DNA of 64,000 nucleotides from Gemmatimonadota bacterium (GTDB taxonomy: Bacteria > Gemmatimonadota > Gemmatimonadetes > Longimicrobiales > Gaopeijiaceae): the NCBI GenBank assembly GCA_009692205.1, contig SHZR01000005.1:1-64000 (forward strand), in the 5' to 3' direction. The position numbers were made by a program, and so were the translations under genes. Below are positions 1 to 6,987 of the stretch, in pieces (positions within the stretch are counted from its first letter, which is position 1; the number at the start of each line of letters is the position of its first letter). The notes beneath the pieces were generated by a model. It was not told the DNA's origin. It was given only the letters and a program-made list of their open reading frames with translations, and searched no databases.

Positions 1-120
1 GTGGCGGAGAAACAGTTCCGCAGGTTGGACGCACCCCACCTGCTCAGCGATGTGTTCGAGGGTAGGAAGTTCGTGGACGGAAAGCCCGTCCCGTCACAGC
101 AGCGGAAGGCAGCCGCCTGA
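1..120 (+). pseudogene. C-terminal end of an IS256-type transposase (partial)
   Basis: The first 39 codons of the window form an open frame that enters from the left edge and stops at 118-120. The residues include AEKQFRRLDAPHLL and a later FVDGKPV, which resemble the C-terminal tail of mutator/IS256 transposases. The DDE catalytic core would lie outside the window. The sequence just downstream (about 121-150, with an ACACACCTATTGAC-like stretch) could be the end of the element, but no inverted-repeat partner is visible. The family call rests on a short tail and is tentative. Confidence 0.45.
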
Positions 121-300
121 CTCGTTTACACACCTATTGACCCGACCTCGTCGAACCCAGGAGAACGATACGAAAGAAGCCTGCCAGCACCCCGGGCACC
201 AAAGGACCTCGCCATCTCGTACATCAGGGGCTGATTGCCAAGGCGGATATACCGCTCGAGCAATCAGTCGCCACGGAGTGCGCCCTTGACAACCTCTCTC

Positions 301-415
301 ATAGAACTCCTTTGCACTCTGCTGCCGCAGCATCATGCACCCGCGAGGCGCGAGCTGCAAGGCGAGCGCCGAAAATCCAGCAGCTTACGCGGTCAGCAGC
401 AATTCAGGGTTAGAT
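301..415 (-). other. attC-like site A (distal end of the HigBA cassette)
   Basis: Minus-strand cores are ATCTAAC (415-409) and a degenerate GTTCTAT (307-301). The inner arms are imperfectly complementary: plus-strand CTCTGCTGCCGC near 317-328 against GCGGTCAGCAGCAATT near 389-404. The right arm is almost the same as that of site B (GCTTAC, then CAGCAGCAATTC). The HigA stop codon lies a few bases outside the site. Because the outer core is degenerate, this is probably the last site of the array. Confidence 0.6.
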
Positions 416-419
416 GGCC

Positions 420-752
420 TCAGCCGGTAAGTCGAACTTTGACTCGGGCGTGTTCACGAGTTCGCGACCGTCTCTTGACGACGATCTCGACGTCGCGGTC
501 CAGAGCAGTAAGGAAGCGAACGAGGCGCTCTAGGGAGAAGCCGCTGATCTGGCCCCTAAGGAGGTTGGATACTACGGGCTGTGTGGCACCGAGCAGCCGC
601 GCCGCCTGGGCCTGAGTAAGGTTGCGACCCTTGATGATCTCACCGATACGTCGCATGAGCTGCGCCTTGCTCAACAATTCCTCGGCATCGGGTAGCCCCA
701 AGTCTGCGAACACATTCCCGCTTCCTTCCTCAACCAGGTGCTCCCTGCTCAT
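420..752 (-). CDS. higA: HigA-type antitoxin, Xre family
   Basis: This 110-residue protein has a helix-turn-helix of the Xre/Cro type at about residues 31-85: 'NLTQAQAARLLGATQPVVSNLL' is cut here to its core TQAQAARLLG and PVVSNLLRG. A basic tail follows (RRSRTREHARVKV). It is the second gene of a pair: its ATG shares four bases (ATGA) with the stop of the HigB-like toxin gene upstream. The toxin-first order and the GP49-like partner are typical of HigBA. The expected role is to bind and neutralise HigB and to repress the operon. It ends four bases before attC site A, as expected of a cassette gene. Confidence 0.85.
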   Translation of the reverse strand: MSREHLVEEGSGNVFADLGLPDAEELLSKAQLMRRIGEIIKGRNLTQAQAARLLGATQPVVSNLLRGQISGFSLERLVRFLTALDRDVEIVVKRRSRTREHARVKVRLTG

Positions 753-1123
753 GGGGTACCTCCGTGCGTCTGATAGTGAGCTTCGGCGGACTTGTATCGC
801 GCCCGAATTAGGTCAATCTCGTGCTGCGGCGTCTTCGCGCCGCGCCTGGACTTCTTCTGAAACGCGTGCAGCACGTAGATCGCGTCGCGAAACCGTATCG
901 TGTACACCAATCGAAACGCGTTACCGTCGTGCCTCTCCACGATTTCCAGGATACCCGATCCCGTCACAATGCCCTTGAGTGACTTTGTCTGGGGTGCCTG
1001 CTCGCCCAACTGGGCCAGCCAGAGACCGTAGCCTACGTCAGCCTGGACCTCCTCCGGGAAGCTCTTGAGATCGGCCCGCGACGAGGCGACCCAGCGGACG
1101 GGTGTCGACTGATCGTGCGTCAT
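749..1123 (-). CDS. higB: HigB/RelE-superfamily toxin (Gp49-like)
   Basis: This 124-residue protein has the phage Gp49/HigB layout. An early 'WVASSRADLKSFPEEV' helix is followed by 'KSLKGIVTGSGILEIVE', then 'FRLVYTIRFRDAIYVLHAF' with a conserved Arg and the basic FQKKSR end that is typical of ribosome-dependent RNases. The family is known to cleave mRNA on the ribosome; that role is inferred here. A longer in-frame extension begins at 1174, but the start at 1123 was chosen because a good -10 (TATACT) lies seven bases before this ATG. It overlaps higA by four bases and is carried on an integron cassette. Confidence 0.82.
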   Translation of the reverse strand: MTHDQSTPVRWVASSRADLKSFPEEVQADVGYGLWLAQLGEQAPQTKSLKGIVTGSGILEIVERHDGNAFRLVYTIRFRDAIYVLHAFQKKSRRGAKTPQHEIDLIRARYKSAEAHYQTHGGTP

Positions 1124-1130
1124 GCCCCAG

Positions 1131-1159
1131 AGTATACAAGATCCCGTATACGAAGACAA
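1131..1159 (-). promoter_or_regulatory. Promoter of higBA with repeated GTATAC operator, leaderless start
   Basis: The minus strand has TTGTCT (1159-1154), a 17-base spacer and TATACT (1136-1131), a good sigma-70-type match. The higB ATG starts seven bases after the -10, so the transcript should begin at or beside the start codon. Two GTATAC palindromes (1151-1146 and 1137-1132) sit 14 bases apart over the spacer and -10, a fitting place for HigA autorepression. Confidence 0.65.
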
Positions 1160-1200
1160 CGAGGCTTGCGCCACCCGACCAGTTCGACGCTACCGAGGCC

Positions 1201-1377
1201 ATCTAACGGTTCGGAATTCTGCTGCCGGGCCCGGTCGGTAAGCAACCTATGACGCCGCGCCCACCCACCGCTCGTGTCTACCCGCACGGAAGGCCCGAAC
1301 GGGCCGCTGTCCACCTCGCTGAGCGATCGGAGACATGTCGAGCAGCTTACCCGGACAGCAGCAATTCTTTGTTATAC
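1201..1377 (-). other. attC-like site B, between the two cassettes
   Basis: Minus-strand cores are GTATAAC (1377-1371) and GTTAGAT (1207-1201), the second a full GTTRRRY match. The arms are long imperfect complements: plus-strand GAATTCTGCTGCC with GGTCGGTAAGC on the left, GCTTACCCGGAC with AGCAGCAATTC on the right. The middle holds a further variable stem. The stop codon TAA of the upstream antitoxin-like gene lies inside the GTATAAC core. The fold and cores fit attC, and the direction of the better core fits an array running on the minus strand. Confidence 0.7.
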
Positions 1378-1890
1378 AGCAGCCTTCGCTCGAGCGCCAC
1401 GCCGCCGCCGGGTGGCGCTCCCCGACCGGTGCTTCGGCAGCACAACCACGTCCACTTCTCGACCAAGCAGGTGAAGCAGCGCGATCAGCTGGCCGACGGA
1501 CTTGGTTCGATTTGCTGGATCCAGGAGGCGATAGAACTGGCTCGCCGAGGTGCCGAGGGTGCGTATGAGCTCCCGCTTACTGATGTAAGAGGCCTTCACC
1601 GCCTTCTGTGCCTCTACCGTCAAGCGGTGCAGCAGCAGGTCGTTTAGGTAAGCGGGATCTCGATTGTACTCGAGCACCGCGTCGGCATGAATGGTGTCCT
1701 CCCGTCCATCCGTGAGGCGATACGTGAAGCCCTCACCGCCGAGTTCATCGTCCGGATACGCCTCCTCAACCCGATTGTCTGCGCCGGGCTGCAAGCTAAG
1801 AAGGGCGTACGGGAAGGTGTAGGCCGCAGAGGTTGTCTCGATCTCAAAAGCCCTCTTCCGATTGTTCGCCGTCACCGTCTTGATTTTCAT
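1372..1890 (-). CDS. Xre-like putative antitoxin, partner of the DUF4160 protein
   Basis: This 172-residue protein has two parts. Residues 1-90 form an unassigned beta-rich domain that begins MKIKTVTANNRKRAFEIET. Residues about 95-150 look like a helix-turn-helix: SKRELIRTLGTSASQFYRLL, then KSVGQLIALLHLLGREVDVV. A basic Arg/Ala tail ends the protein. It follows the DUF4160 gene with an ATGA overlap. Context (cassette, overlap, DNA-binding C-terminus) suggests an antitoxin and autoregulator. No family name is certain for the N-terminal domain. The stop codon lies inside attC site B. Confidence 0.7.
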   Translation of the reverse strand: MKIKTVTANNRKRAFEIETTSAAYTFPYALLSLQPGADNRVEEAYPDDELGGEGFTYRLTDGREDTIHADAVLEYNRDPAYLNDLLLHRLTVEAQKAVKASYISKRELIRTLGTSASQFYRLLDPANRTKSVGQLIALLHLLGREVDVVVLPKHRSGSATRRRRGARAKAAV

Positions 1891-2081
1891 AGCAGCCCCC
1901 CCTCGCGAAGCTCAGCGATGAGCCGCAGGATCCGGCGAGTGGCCGCGCCCTTCATGGCCACGTCGTTCTCGAGATCCCACTTCACTACGAGGCTACCGTC
2001 GCGATAGACGTGCACATGGTAAGGACTGTGGTCTCCCTTCCACGTGACGAAGACGAAGCCGCCTCGCCGAAACTTGCCCAC
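1887..2081 (-). CDS. DUF4160-like small protein (putative toxin)
   Basis: This 64-residue protein carries the DUF4160 hallmark HVHVYRDG within a beta-rich fold, followed by VVKWDLEND and a C-terminal helix. DUF4160 genes often sit beside antitoxin-like genes (DUF2442, Xre), so a toxin role is inferred; the biochemical activity is not known. The start is GTG at 2081; no in-frame ATG fits. There is no ribosome binding site, but a promoter ends six bases before the GTG, so translation is probably leaderless. The gene overlaps the Xre-like gene by four bases. Confidence 0.75.
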   Translation of the reverse strand: MGKFRRGGFVFVTWKGDHSPYHVHVYRDGSLVVKWDLENDVAMKGAATRRILRLIAELREGGLL

Positions 2082-2087
2082 CGCGTA

Positions 2088-2117
2088 ATGTTACCACATA
2101 CGGTAACGCTAAGGCAA
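2088..2117 (-). promoter_or_regulatory. Promoter and palindromic operator of the DUF4160 cassette
   Basis: The minus strand has TTGCCT (2117-2112), an 18-base spacer and TAACAT (2093-2088); the GTG start follows after six bases. A perfect inverted repeat GTTACC-N6-GGTAAC (2090-2107) covers the -10 and part of the spacer. The layout matches the higBA cassette: weak sigma-70-type promoter, symmetric motif on top of it, leaderless gene. Confidence 0.55.
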
Positions 2118-2142
2118 GTACCGTCCGTACGCTGCGGCTGCT

Positions 2143-2260
2143 GTCTAACGACTGGGGTTGTGCTGCACGAGCAACATGGTCGCACCGCGTGGTGAGGTGC
2201 AAGCCGAACCGCGCGGGCCCATGAGTCGACCGAAGTGTCAGCACCAACCGGTTGTTAGCG
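2143..2260 (-). other. attC-like site C (proximal site)
   Basis: Minus-strand cores are CGCTAAC (2260-2254) and GTTAGAC (2149-2143), the second a perfect GTTRRRY. The arms pair well: CTAACAACCGG with TGGTGCTGACAC on one side, CTAACGACTGGGG with TTGTGCTGCAC (plus strand) on the other. The stretch between this site and the intI fragment (2261-2503) is G+C-rich, and no gene or attI motif was recognised in it. Confidence 0.65.
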
Positions 2261-2503
2261 CAGCGACGAAGCGGACGCCCGGCGTCGCGGCTCGCAGCGA
2301 GGATCCCAGCGGGCACCCCTTGGATCGCGAGATGAAGGACCCGGCGGCCGTAGGAGTCAGACCCCGGCGGCGCCCCGCCGAACGAGAAGGAAGAGCGACG
2401 AGCGACGTGCGGAAGCGAGCCGCTCTTCGGGAGCTGGAGGGATAGCGAGGGCTCGAGGGAAGCGGGGGGCGGAGTGAAAGGGGAGCCCGGGGAAGCGGAC
2501 GCG

Positions 2504-2728
2504 AGTGGATACGCTGACGGATCTTTCGTTCGCGAGGTGGGACAGGAAAGCCGCCGCTTCGTCCGTCCCCATCGCGGCGGGGTGGCGCATGCCGTGGTGC
2601 CGCACAGACCGCCGGATCCACGCGACGTACGCCTCTTCGGTGCGCGGGCTGAAGTGTCTGCTTCTGGCGCACCGTCGGACCTGCTCGAGCAGCTTGGGCC
2701 CCCGGCGGGCCGTCCGGTCATCGGTCAT
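2504..2728 (-). pseudogene. intI: Integron integrase IntI, N-terminal fragment
   Basis: The first 75 residues match the N-terminal core-binding (SAM-like) domain of integron integrases: LLEQVRRCARSRHFSPRTEE, then AYVAWIRRSVRHHGMRHP and AAAFLSHLANERSVSVST. After ST the frame stays open to 2357, but the residues are Arg/Pro-rich and no longer integrase-like. The catalytic domain with the Arg, His and Tyr residues is absent, and the 240 bases before attC site C are too few to hold it. A deletion has therefore removed about three quarters of the gene. It lies on the same strand as the cassettes. Confidence 0.8.
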
Positions 2729-2793
2729 GCCGGACGTTCACCCGCTCGGGCGGGCGCTCACATGTCCAGAAGGGACTGCGTGGTGCCCCCCCG

Positions 2794-3261
2794 CTACTCG
2801 GTGACGGTCACCTTCTTCATGACGACGTCCTCGGCGGGCCGGTCGCCCCTCGCGGTCTCGAGCTTGCCGATGGCTTTCACCACATCCATGCCGACGGTGA
2901 CCTTCCCGAAGATGGCGTGCTTGCCGTCGAGCCACGGCGTCGCAGCCAGGGTGATGAAGAACTGCGATCCCCCGGTGTTGGGCCCGGAGTTGGCCATGGA
3001 GAACATCCCGGCGTGGGTATGCGCGAGACCGGGCGCGAACTCATCCTTAATAGTGTGGCCTGGGCCGCCGCGACCGGTGCCGGTGGGGTCGCCGCCCTGG
3101 ATCATGAACCCGTCGATGATCCGGTGGAAGATCACGCCGTCGTAGAAGCCCTTCTTGGCCAGCTCGATGAAGTTGCCGGCGGTCTTGGGCGCCTTGTCCA
3201 CGAACATCTCGGCCTTGATGGTCCCGTGGTTGGTCTCGATGGTGACGGTCGGGTTCGCCAT
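2794..3261 (-). CDS. ppiB: Peptidyl-prolyl cis-trans isomerase, cyclophilin type
   Basis: This 155-residue protein is a complete single-domain cyclophilin. Visible hallmarks are the catalytic Arg region [14 protein letters not shown], the substrate-pocket stretches [16 protein letters not shown] and [12 protein letters not shown], and a C-terminal strand. It should speed up proline isomerisation during folding. No signal peptide is seen, so it is probably cytoplasmic. Its length is usual for bacterial PpiB. It stands alone, with the small zinc-ribbon gene upstream on the same strand. Confidence 0.95.
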   Translation of the reverse strand: MANPTVTIETNHGTIKAEMFVDKAPKTAGNFIELAKKGFYDGVIFHRIIDGFMIQGGDPTGTGRGGPGHTIKDEFAPGLAHTHAGMFSMANSGPNTGGSQFFITLAATPWLDGKHAIFGKVTVGMDVVKAIGKLETARGDRPAEDVVMKKVTVTE

Positions 3262-3325
3262 GCTCGCTCCGTTCGGGTAAGCGTATCGCGCGCAAAGTCG
3301 GGCCGACGGGCGATGCGGGCAACCC

Positions 3326-3550
3326 TCACGCGTGGCCGGGCTCGCGTCGGTCCAGGACCGCCGTGCGGTGACAGGACGGACAGACGAGCCACACGCGGTC
3401 GCGCACGTAGGACACGTCCGCGCGCGGCGGCACGGCCTGCTCGTCGAGCGCCACCGCGCACACCGGACACTCGGGGCGCCCCCCCTTCCGAACGTCTACG
3501 GCGAGGGTGGCCAGCTGGTCGCGGTTGAACGCGCTGGGGGTCTTCATCAT
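3326..3550 (-). CDS. Small zinc-ribbon protein, function unknown
   Basis: The protein has 74 residues with two CxxC pairs: CPVC at about residue 30 and CPSC about 30 residues later. This fits a small zinc ribbon. The start at 3550 was preferred to an in-frame extension at 3697 because an AGGA-type ribosome site lies just before the two adjacent ATG codons (3550, 3547) and the extension is Arg-rich. The gene is upstream of the cyclophilin on the same strand with a gap of about 65 bases. No function can be assigned. Confidence 0.6.
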   Translation of the reverse strand: MMKTPSAFNRDQLATLAVDVRKGGRPECPVCAVALDEQAVPPRADVSYVRDRVWLVCPSCHRTAVLDRREPGHA

Positions 3551-3677
3551 CCTGGGTTCCTGGCGCCGAAGCCGATTATTGCCCGTCCGGGCGGGGTGTC
3601 TTAAGGTAGGCGCGGAGACAACTCGAACACGGTGTCGAGAGGCGGGTGTCCAACGACGCGACAGAGCTGGTGTGGGT

Positions 3678-3716
3678 TCTCTAAAGTCTGTCGGCAAACG
3701 TCTCTAAATTCTGTCG
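3678..3716. repeat. Paired 16-base repeats, IS-end-like
   Basis: TCTCTAAAGTCTGTCG (3678-3693) and TCTCTAAATTCTGTCG (3701-3716) differ at one base and have a period of 23. Repeated boxes of this kind occur at the ends of several IS families. No transposase gene is adjacent. The pair lies 20 bases beyond the broken 3' end of the rhs gene. The rest of 3551-3735 shows nothing else. Confidence 0.45.
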
Positions 3717-3735
3717 TGTCTGGGCATCCCCAAGT

Positions 3736-4308
3736 CTAGGATTCGCGCCTTTCAGCCGGGAGGCGCAGGAGGATGCTCAGGATGATCGACCGACATGCAG
3801 TGAAAGCGGTGGTAGGGGCGGGCCGGACGACGACGATGGGATCTTGCTGGGTGAACTGCCCCGCGGCGGGATCGTAGTAGCGGTTGCGTTTGTAGGCGAG
3901 CCCGGTCGCGTCGGTCATGTCGAACGTGAGGGAGCCGTACCAGGTGTGGAGGTTCCGAGGGTCGGGATCTCCCATCCTGGAGTTCCAGCTCACGCCCGGC
4001 CAGGGCACGCCGGAACCGACTCTCGCACCGGCGTCGTTCGTGGCGTCGACGACGAGCCCCCGCCAGTTCCGGTGCAAGACCACGAGGCTGTTGTTCAGGA
4101 TCACCGCGACCGGCCGGTCGAGTGCGCCGACGTGCACGTAGCCGGCAACGCCGGTCTGATCGCCCCCGCTCGGCACCGCTGTATCACCCGCATCGGCCTG
4201 CCTCGTCTCCCACAGGATCTGGTCGCCGTCCCACACGTACCGCTCGATCGAGCTGTAGCAGCGGCTCGAGTGCGTACAGACCGGCGTCTCCTGGCGGCTC
4301 CGCTTCAT
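3736..4308 (-). pseudogene. Rhs protein, C-terminal fragment (after in-frame stop)
   Basis: This is the third piece of the broken rhs gene. Upstream of the ATG, 12 further codons in the same frame (EEYWYDALGRRV) run back to the TAA that ends the middle piece, so a single nonsense codon separates them. The fragment has a Trp/Tyr-rich Rhs stretch (YVWDGDQILWETRQ) and the Rhs-associated core signature LAYKRNRYYDPAAGQFTQQD. The core normally continues with GLxGGxNxYxY and a variable toxin tip. Here it passes directly into about 35 unrelated residues, so the 3' end has been lost. IS-like repeats begin 20 bases downstream. Confidence 0.75.
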
Positions 4309-4344
4309 GACCCGCCGCCCGAGCGCGTCGTACCAGTACTCCTC

Positions 4345-6987
4345 TTAGGCACCCCAGGGCGCCCCGTAGTACACGTTCGGATCGTTGCGGTAGTCGACCG
4401 AGTCGCGGTTCACCTGATGTACCCGCAGCTTGCCGTCCGCCGACCAGTAGCTCTTGGCGTAGCTCCGGTACTCCGTCACCAGCTCCGCGTACGCGTAGCC
4501 CTCGTCGCCTCCGTAGTAGCTCCACGTCCACTTGTCCTCGTAGGTCCCGCTCGCGTGGCCGCGCACGTCGTACCAGCGCTCCATCTGACTCGGACTCCAG
4601 CCGGTCGGCTGGGCAATCGAGCCGAACTCCCAGTCCTCCTCGCTGTACCAGAGCCGGCCGCCGAGCCGGGCCGGGTGATCGTGCAGCCATTTCGTACCCG
4701 GCGCCTGAGGGGTCTGGCCCGGGATCCAGTTCTGCTCGATCAGCGCGTTGCCGAACGCGTCGCGCCCGAAGTACTCGACGTCGACGAAGTTGCCCACCGA
4801 CGCCACCTTCAGCTGTCCCATCCCGTCGTACTCGCCTGAGCTCGCGATCCGTTCCGCCACGTCGTAGCTCACCCCGTCGTTGACGACCAGGCCGAGGGTT
4901 CCGGTTCGGGCCCGCGTCGTCGTCATCTTGCCGTCGTTGTCGTACCACAGGCTGTCGACCCCGGAGGGGAACGTCATCACCGTGGGCTGATCGCTCGCGT
5001 TGTACGTGAACGCATACACGTCCCCGAGCGGGTCCCTCACGCTCGTGAGCCGCCCGGTCGTGCCGCTATACGTGTACTCGGTCCGGTCCGTGCCGGGCGA
5101 GAGCGACGTCGGATGGTTCAGCGCCACGCGCGCGCCGTCCCGGTTGTAGAGGTGCGACAGGCTGAACACGTGCGTCGAGAACGAGCTCGAGCCGTACTCC
5201 TTGATCGCTTGCTGCTCGGTGCTCAGCGCCCCGTTCAGCGCGTACGTGCGCGTGACCTGGGCGTACGGGTTGTTCGCCGTGAGCACGTTCCCCATCACGT
5301 CGTACGTGAACGTGTCGCTGGCGGCGTCGATCGTGAGCCCGGACGTCGCGAACGCGGGGAAGTTCCAGCCGAACGAACCCTCACCGTACGAGTAGGACCT
5401 CTGCGACGTGCGCCGGCTGAGCAGTCGGCCGAGCGCGTCGTACGTCATCGACACCGTGTCGCCGTTGCTGATCGTCTTCGTGAGCTGGCCCGCGAGGTCG
5501 TACTGCATGGTATCGGCCGAGACGGGCGTCCTGGCGACCGTCACCCGCCCGAGGTCGTCGTAGAACCACTCCGATGCGCCGATCGAGTCCGTCGGAGCCC
5601 CTGTGTCCGTTCCGCCCCACGACTCGACCTTCGTTCGCTCGCCCGTGTTCGTGTCGTACGTCGTCGCCGTGCTGTCCCAGACGTAGTCCCAGTCATTCCT
5701 CCGCACGCTCGTCGTCGGCCGACCCAACACGTCGAAGCGCTGCTTCACCCGAATCGAGTCGCCTTGGTTGTTCGTCGCCGACACCACCAGCGTGTCCCGC
5801 CCGAGGTAGTCGCGCAGGTAGCGCGTGCGGTGGTCGAGCGGGTCCTCCTGCCACTGGAGGTTCCCGTAGCTGTCGTGGCCGAACTGCGACACGTGGCCCA
5901 TGGGGTCGACCGCCGCGTCGACCAGGTAGCTGCCGCTGTAGTGCACCGAGTCCTTGAACGTCCCGTACGTGCGCGTCGTCTGGTTCCCGTTCCCGTCGTA
6001 CGTCAACGTGGTCACGATCCCCTCGGGGCTCGTCACGGTCGCCGGCTGGCGCCACGTCGTGTTCCACGTGTAGGTGGTCAGCGCACCCATCGATCGGTCG
6101 ATGATCGTGTCGGGGAGTCCGCCCGCCGTGTAGGCCGTCGTCATCTGCCAGCCGTTCGGGTGGCGGACCCGTGTGGGCAGCGCCGGGAACGAGGCGTCCT
6201 GGCGGTCGATCCAGGTCTCGCGCCCGAGCGCGTCGCGCGTACCCCGCACCGCACCCCACCCCGTCGTGAAGATGCGCGTCGTGTCCGCCGACCCCGAGAC
6301 AGGACCGTCGATGCGCGAGGACACCTGGTCCGTGCGCCTGGGGACCGACCAGCCGCTCGTCCCACGCCCGACGAGCGAGGAGCCTTGATAGTCCAACACC
6401 ACGTCCGACACGTCCGCCGTCTTCACTCGGACTTCCGTGACCTTGTAGTAGGTGTAGGTGACGGAGGTCGTGTCGCCTCGTGGGCCGTAGACGTCGCTGA
6501 TCTGCCCGTTTTGCCCGCTGAACCGCGTCTTGATCCCGTCGGGAGACGTGATCGAGTCGATGTGCAGGCCCTGTCCGGAGATGTCCCTGGAGTGGACGCG
6601 GTAGCGATCCCACCCGGCCGATGCGCCCCGCACTCGCACGCTGTCCAGTCCCCCGTTCGAGGAGTTGTAGTGCAGCGTGTAGACGGTGTCCGTCCCGCTC
6701 GTCTTGGGGAGCTCCACGGAGCTCAGGCGCGACGCACTTGCTACCGTGGCGTAGTTGAACCGTGTTTCCTTGCCGTTCCTGTCGACGGTCTTGTCGTGGA
6801 ACCCCGTGCTCGTGAAGTAGACCTGCCCGCCGCCGAGCGGTCTCCGGATGTAGTTGCTGCCGCTCTGCACGATCGTGTCGGCGAGCGTACGTGATGGCTG
6901 ACGGACCCAGACGCTCCCGCTCTTCAGGTAGGCCGCGCGACTCGCGTCCCCTCCCGTCCAGATCAACGTGTCGGTCCCGTGCACGAG
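4345..6987 (-). pseudogene. Rhs/YD-repeat protein, middle part
   Basis: About 880 codons encode the beta-cage of an Rhs/YD-repeat protein. Repeats such as YDGNGNQTTRTYG, YDALGRLLSRRT, YDLAGQLTKTIS and FTYDVMGNVLTAN recur about every 20 residues, ending in YAYAELVTEY and NVYYGAPWGA before TAA at 4345-4347. The frame is open upstream to 8523, but above about 6987 that reading is a shadow of the N-terminal part in another frame. The join to the N-terminal part is a one-base frameshift near 6985-6995. Such proteins are exported shells that can enclose a toxin, adhesin or wall-active domain. Confidence 0.8.

Larger units (their letters stand above)
301..2728 (-). mobile_element. Integron remnant: truncated intI plus two toxin-antitoxin cassettes
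   Basis: Reading the minus strand, this stretch has the N-terminal coding part of an integron integrase (2728-2504), then three imperfect palindromes that end in RYYYAAC/GTTRRRY-like cores (2260-2143, 1377-1201, 415-301). Between them lie two cassettes of about 0.9 kb, each with one two-gene operon in the array direction. The operons start within about 65 bases of the upstream palindrome and stop at or inside the next one, as integron cassettes do. Integrase and cassettes share a strand, as in the known 'reverse-integrase' integrons, whereas classical integrons have intI divergent. No attI was recognised. The integrase is broken, so the array should be immobile unless an integrase acts in trans. 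Confidence 0.7.

Noticed and set aside
2261-2503. Rest of the integrase or an attI site after the intI fragment
   Set aside because: No frame has RHxxH or the catalytic Tyr, and no attI-like core was seen. The stretch is too short for the missing part.
5113-6894. 593-codon open frame on the plus strand across rhs
   Set aside because: It is Arg/Val/Pro-rich, has no domain or signal, and lies opposite clear YD repeats. High G+C gives long antisense frames.
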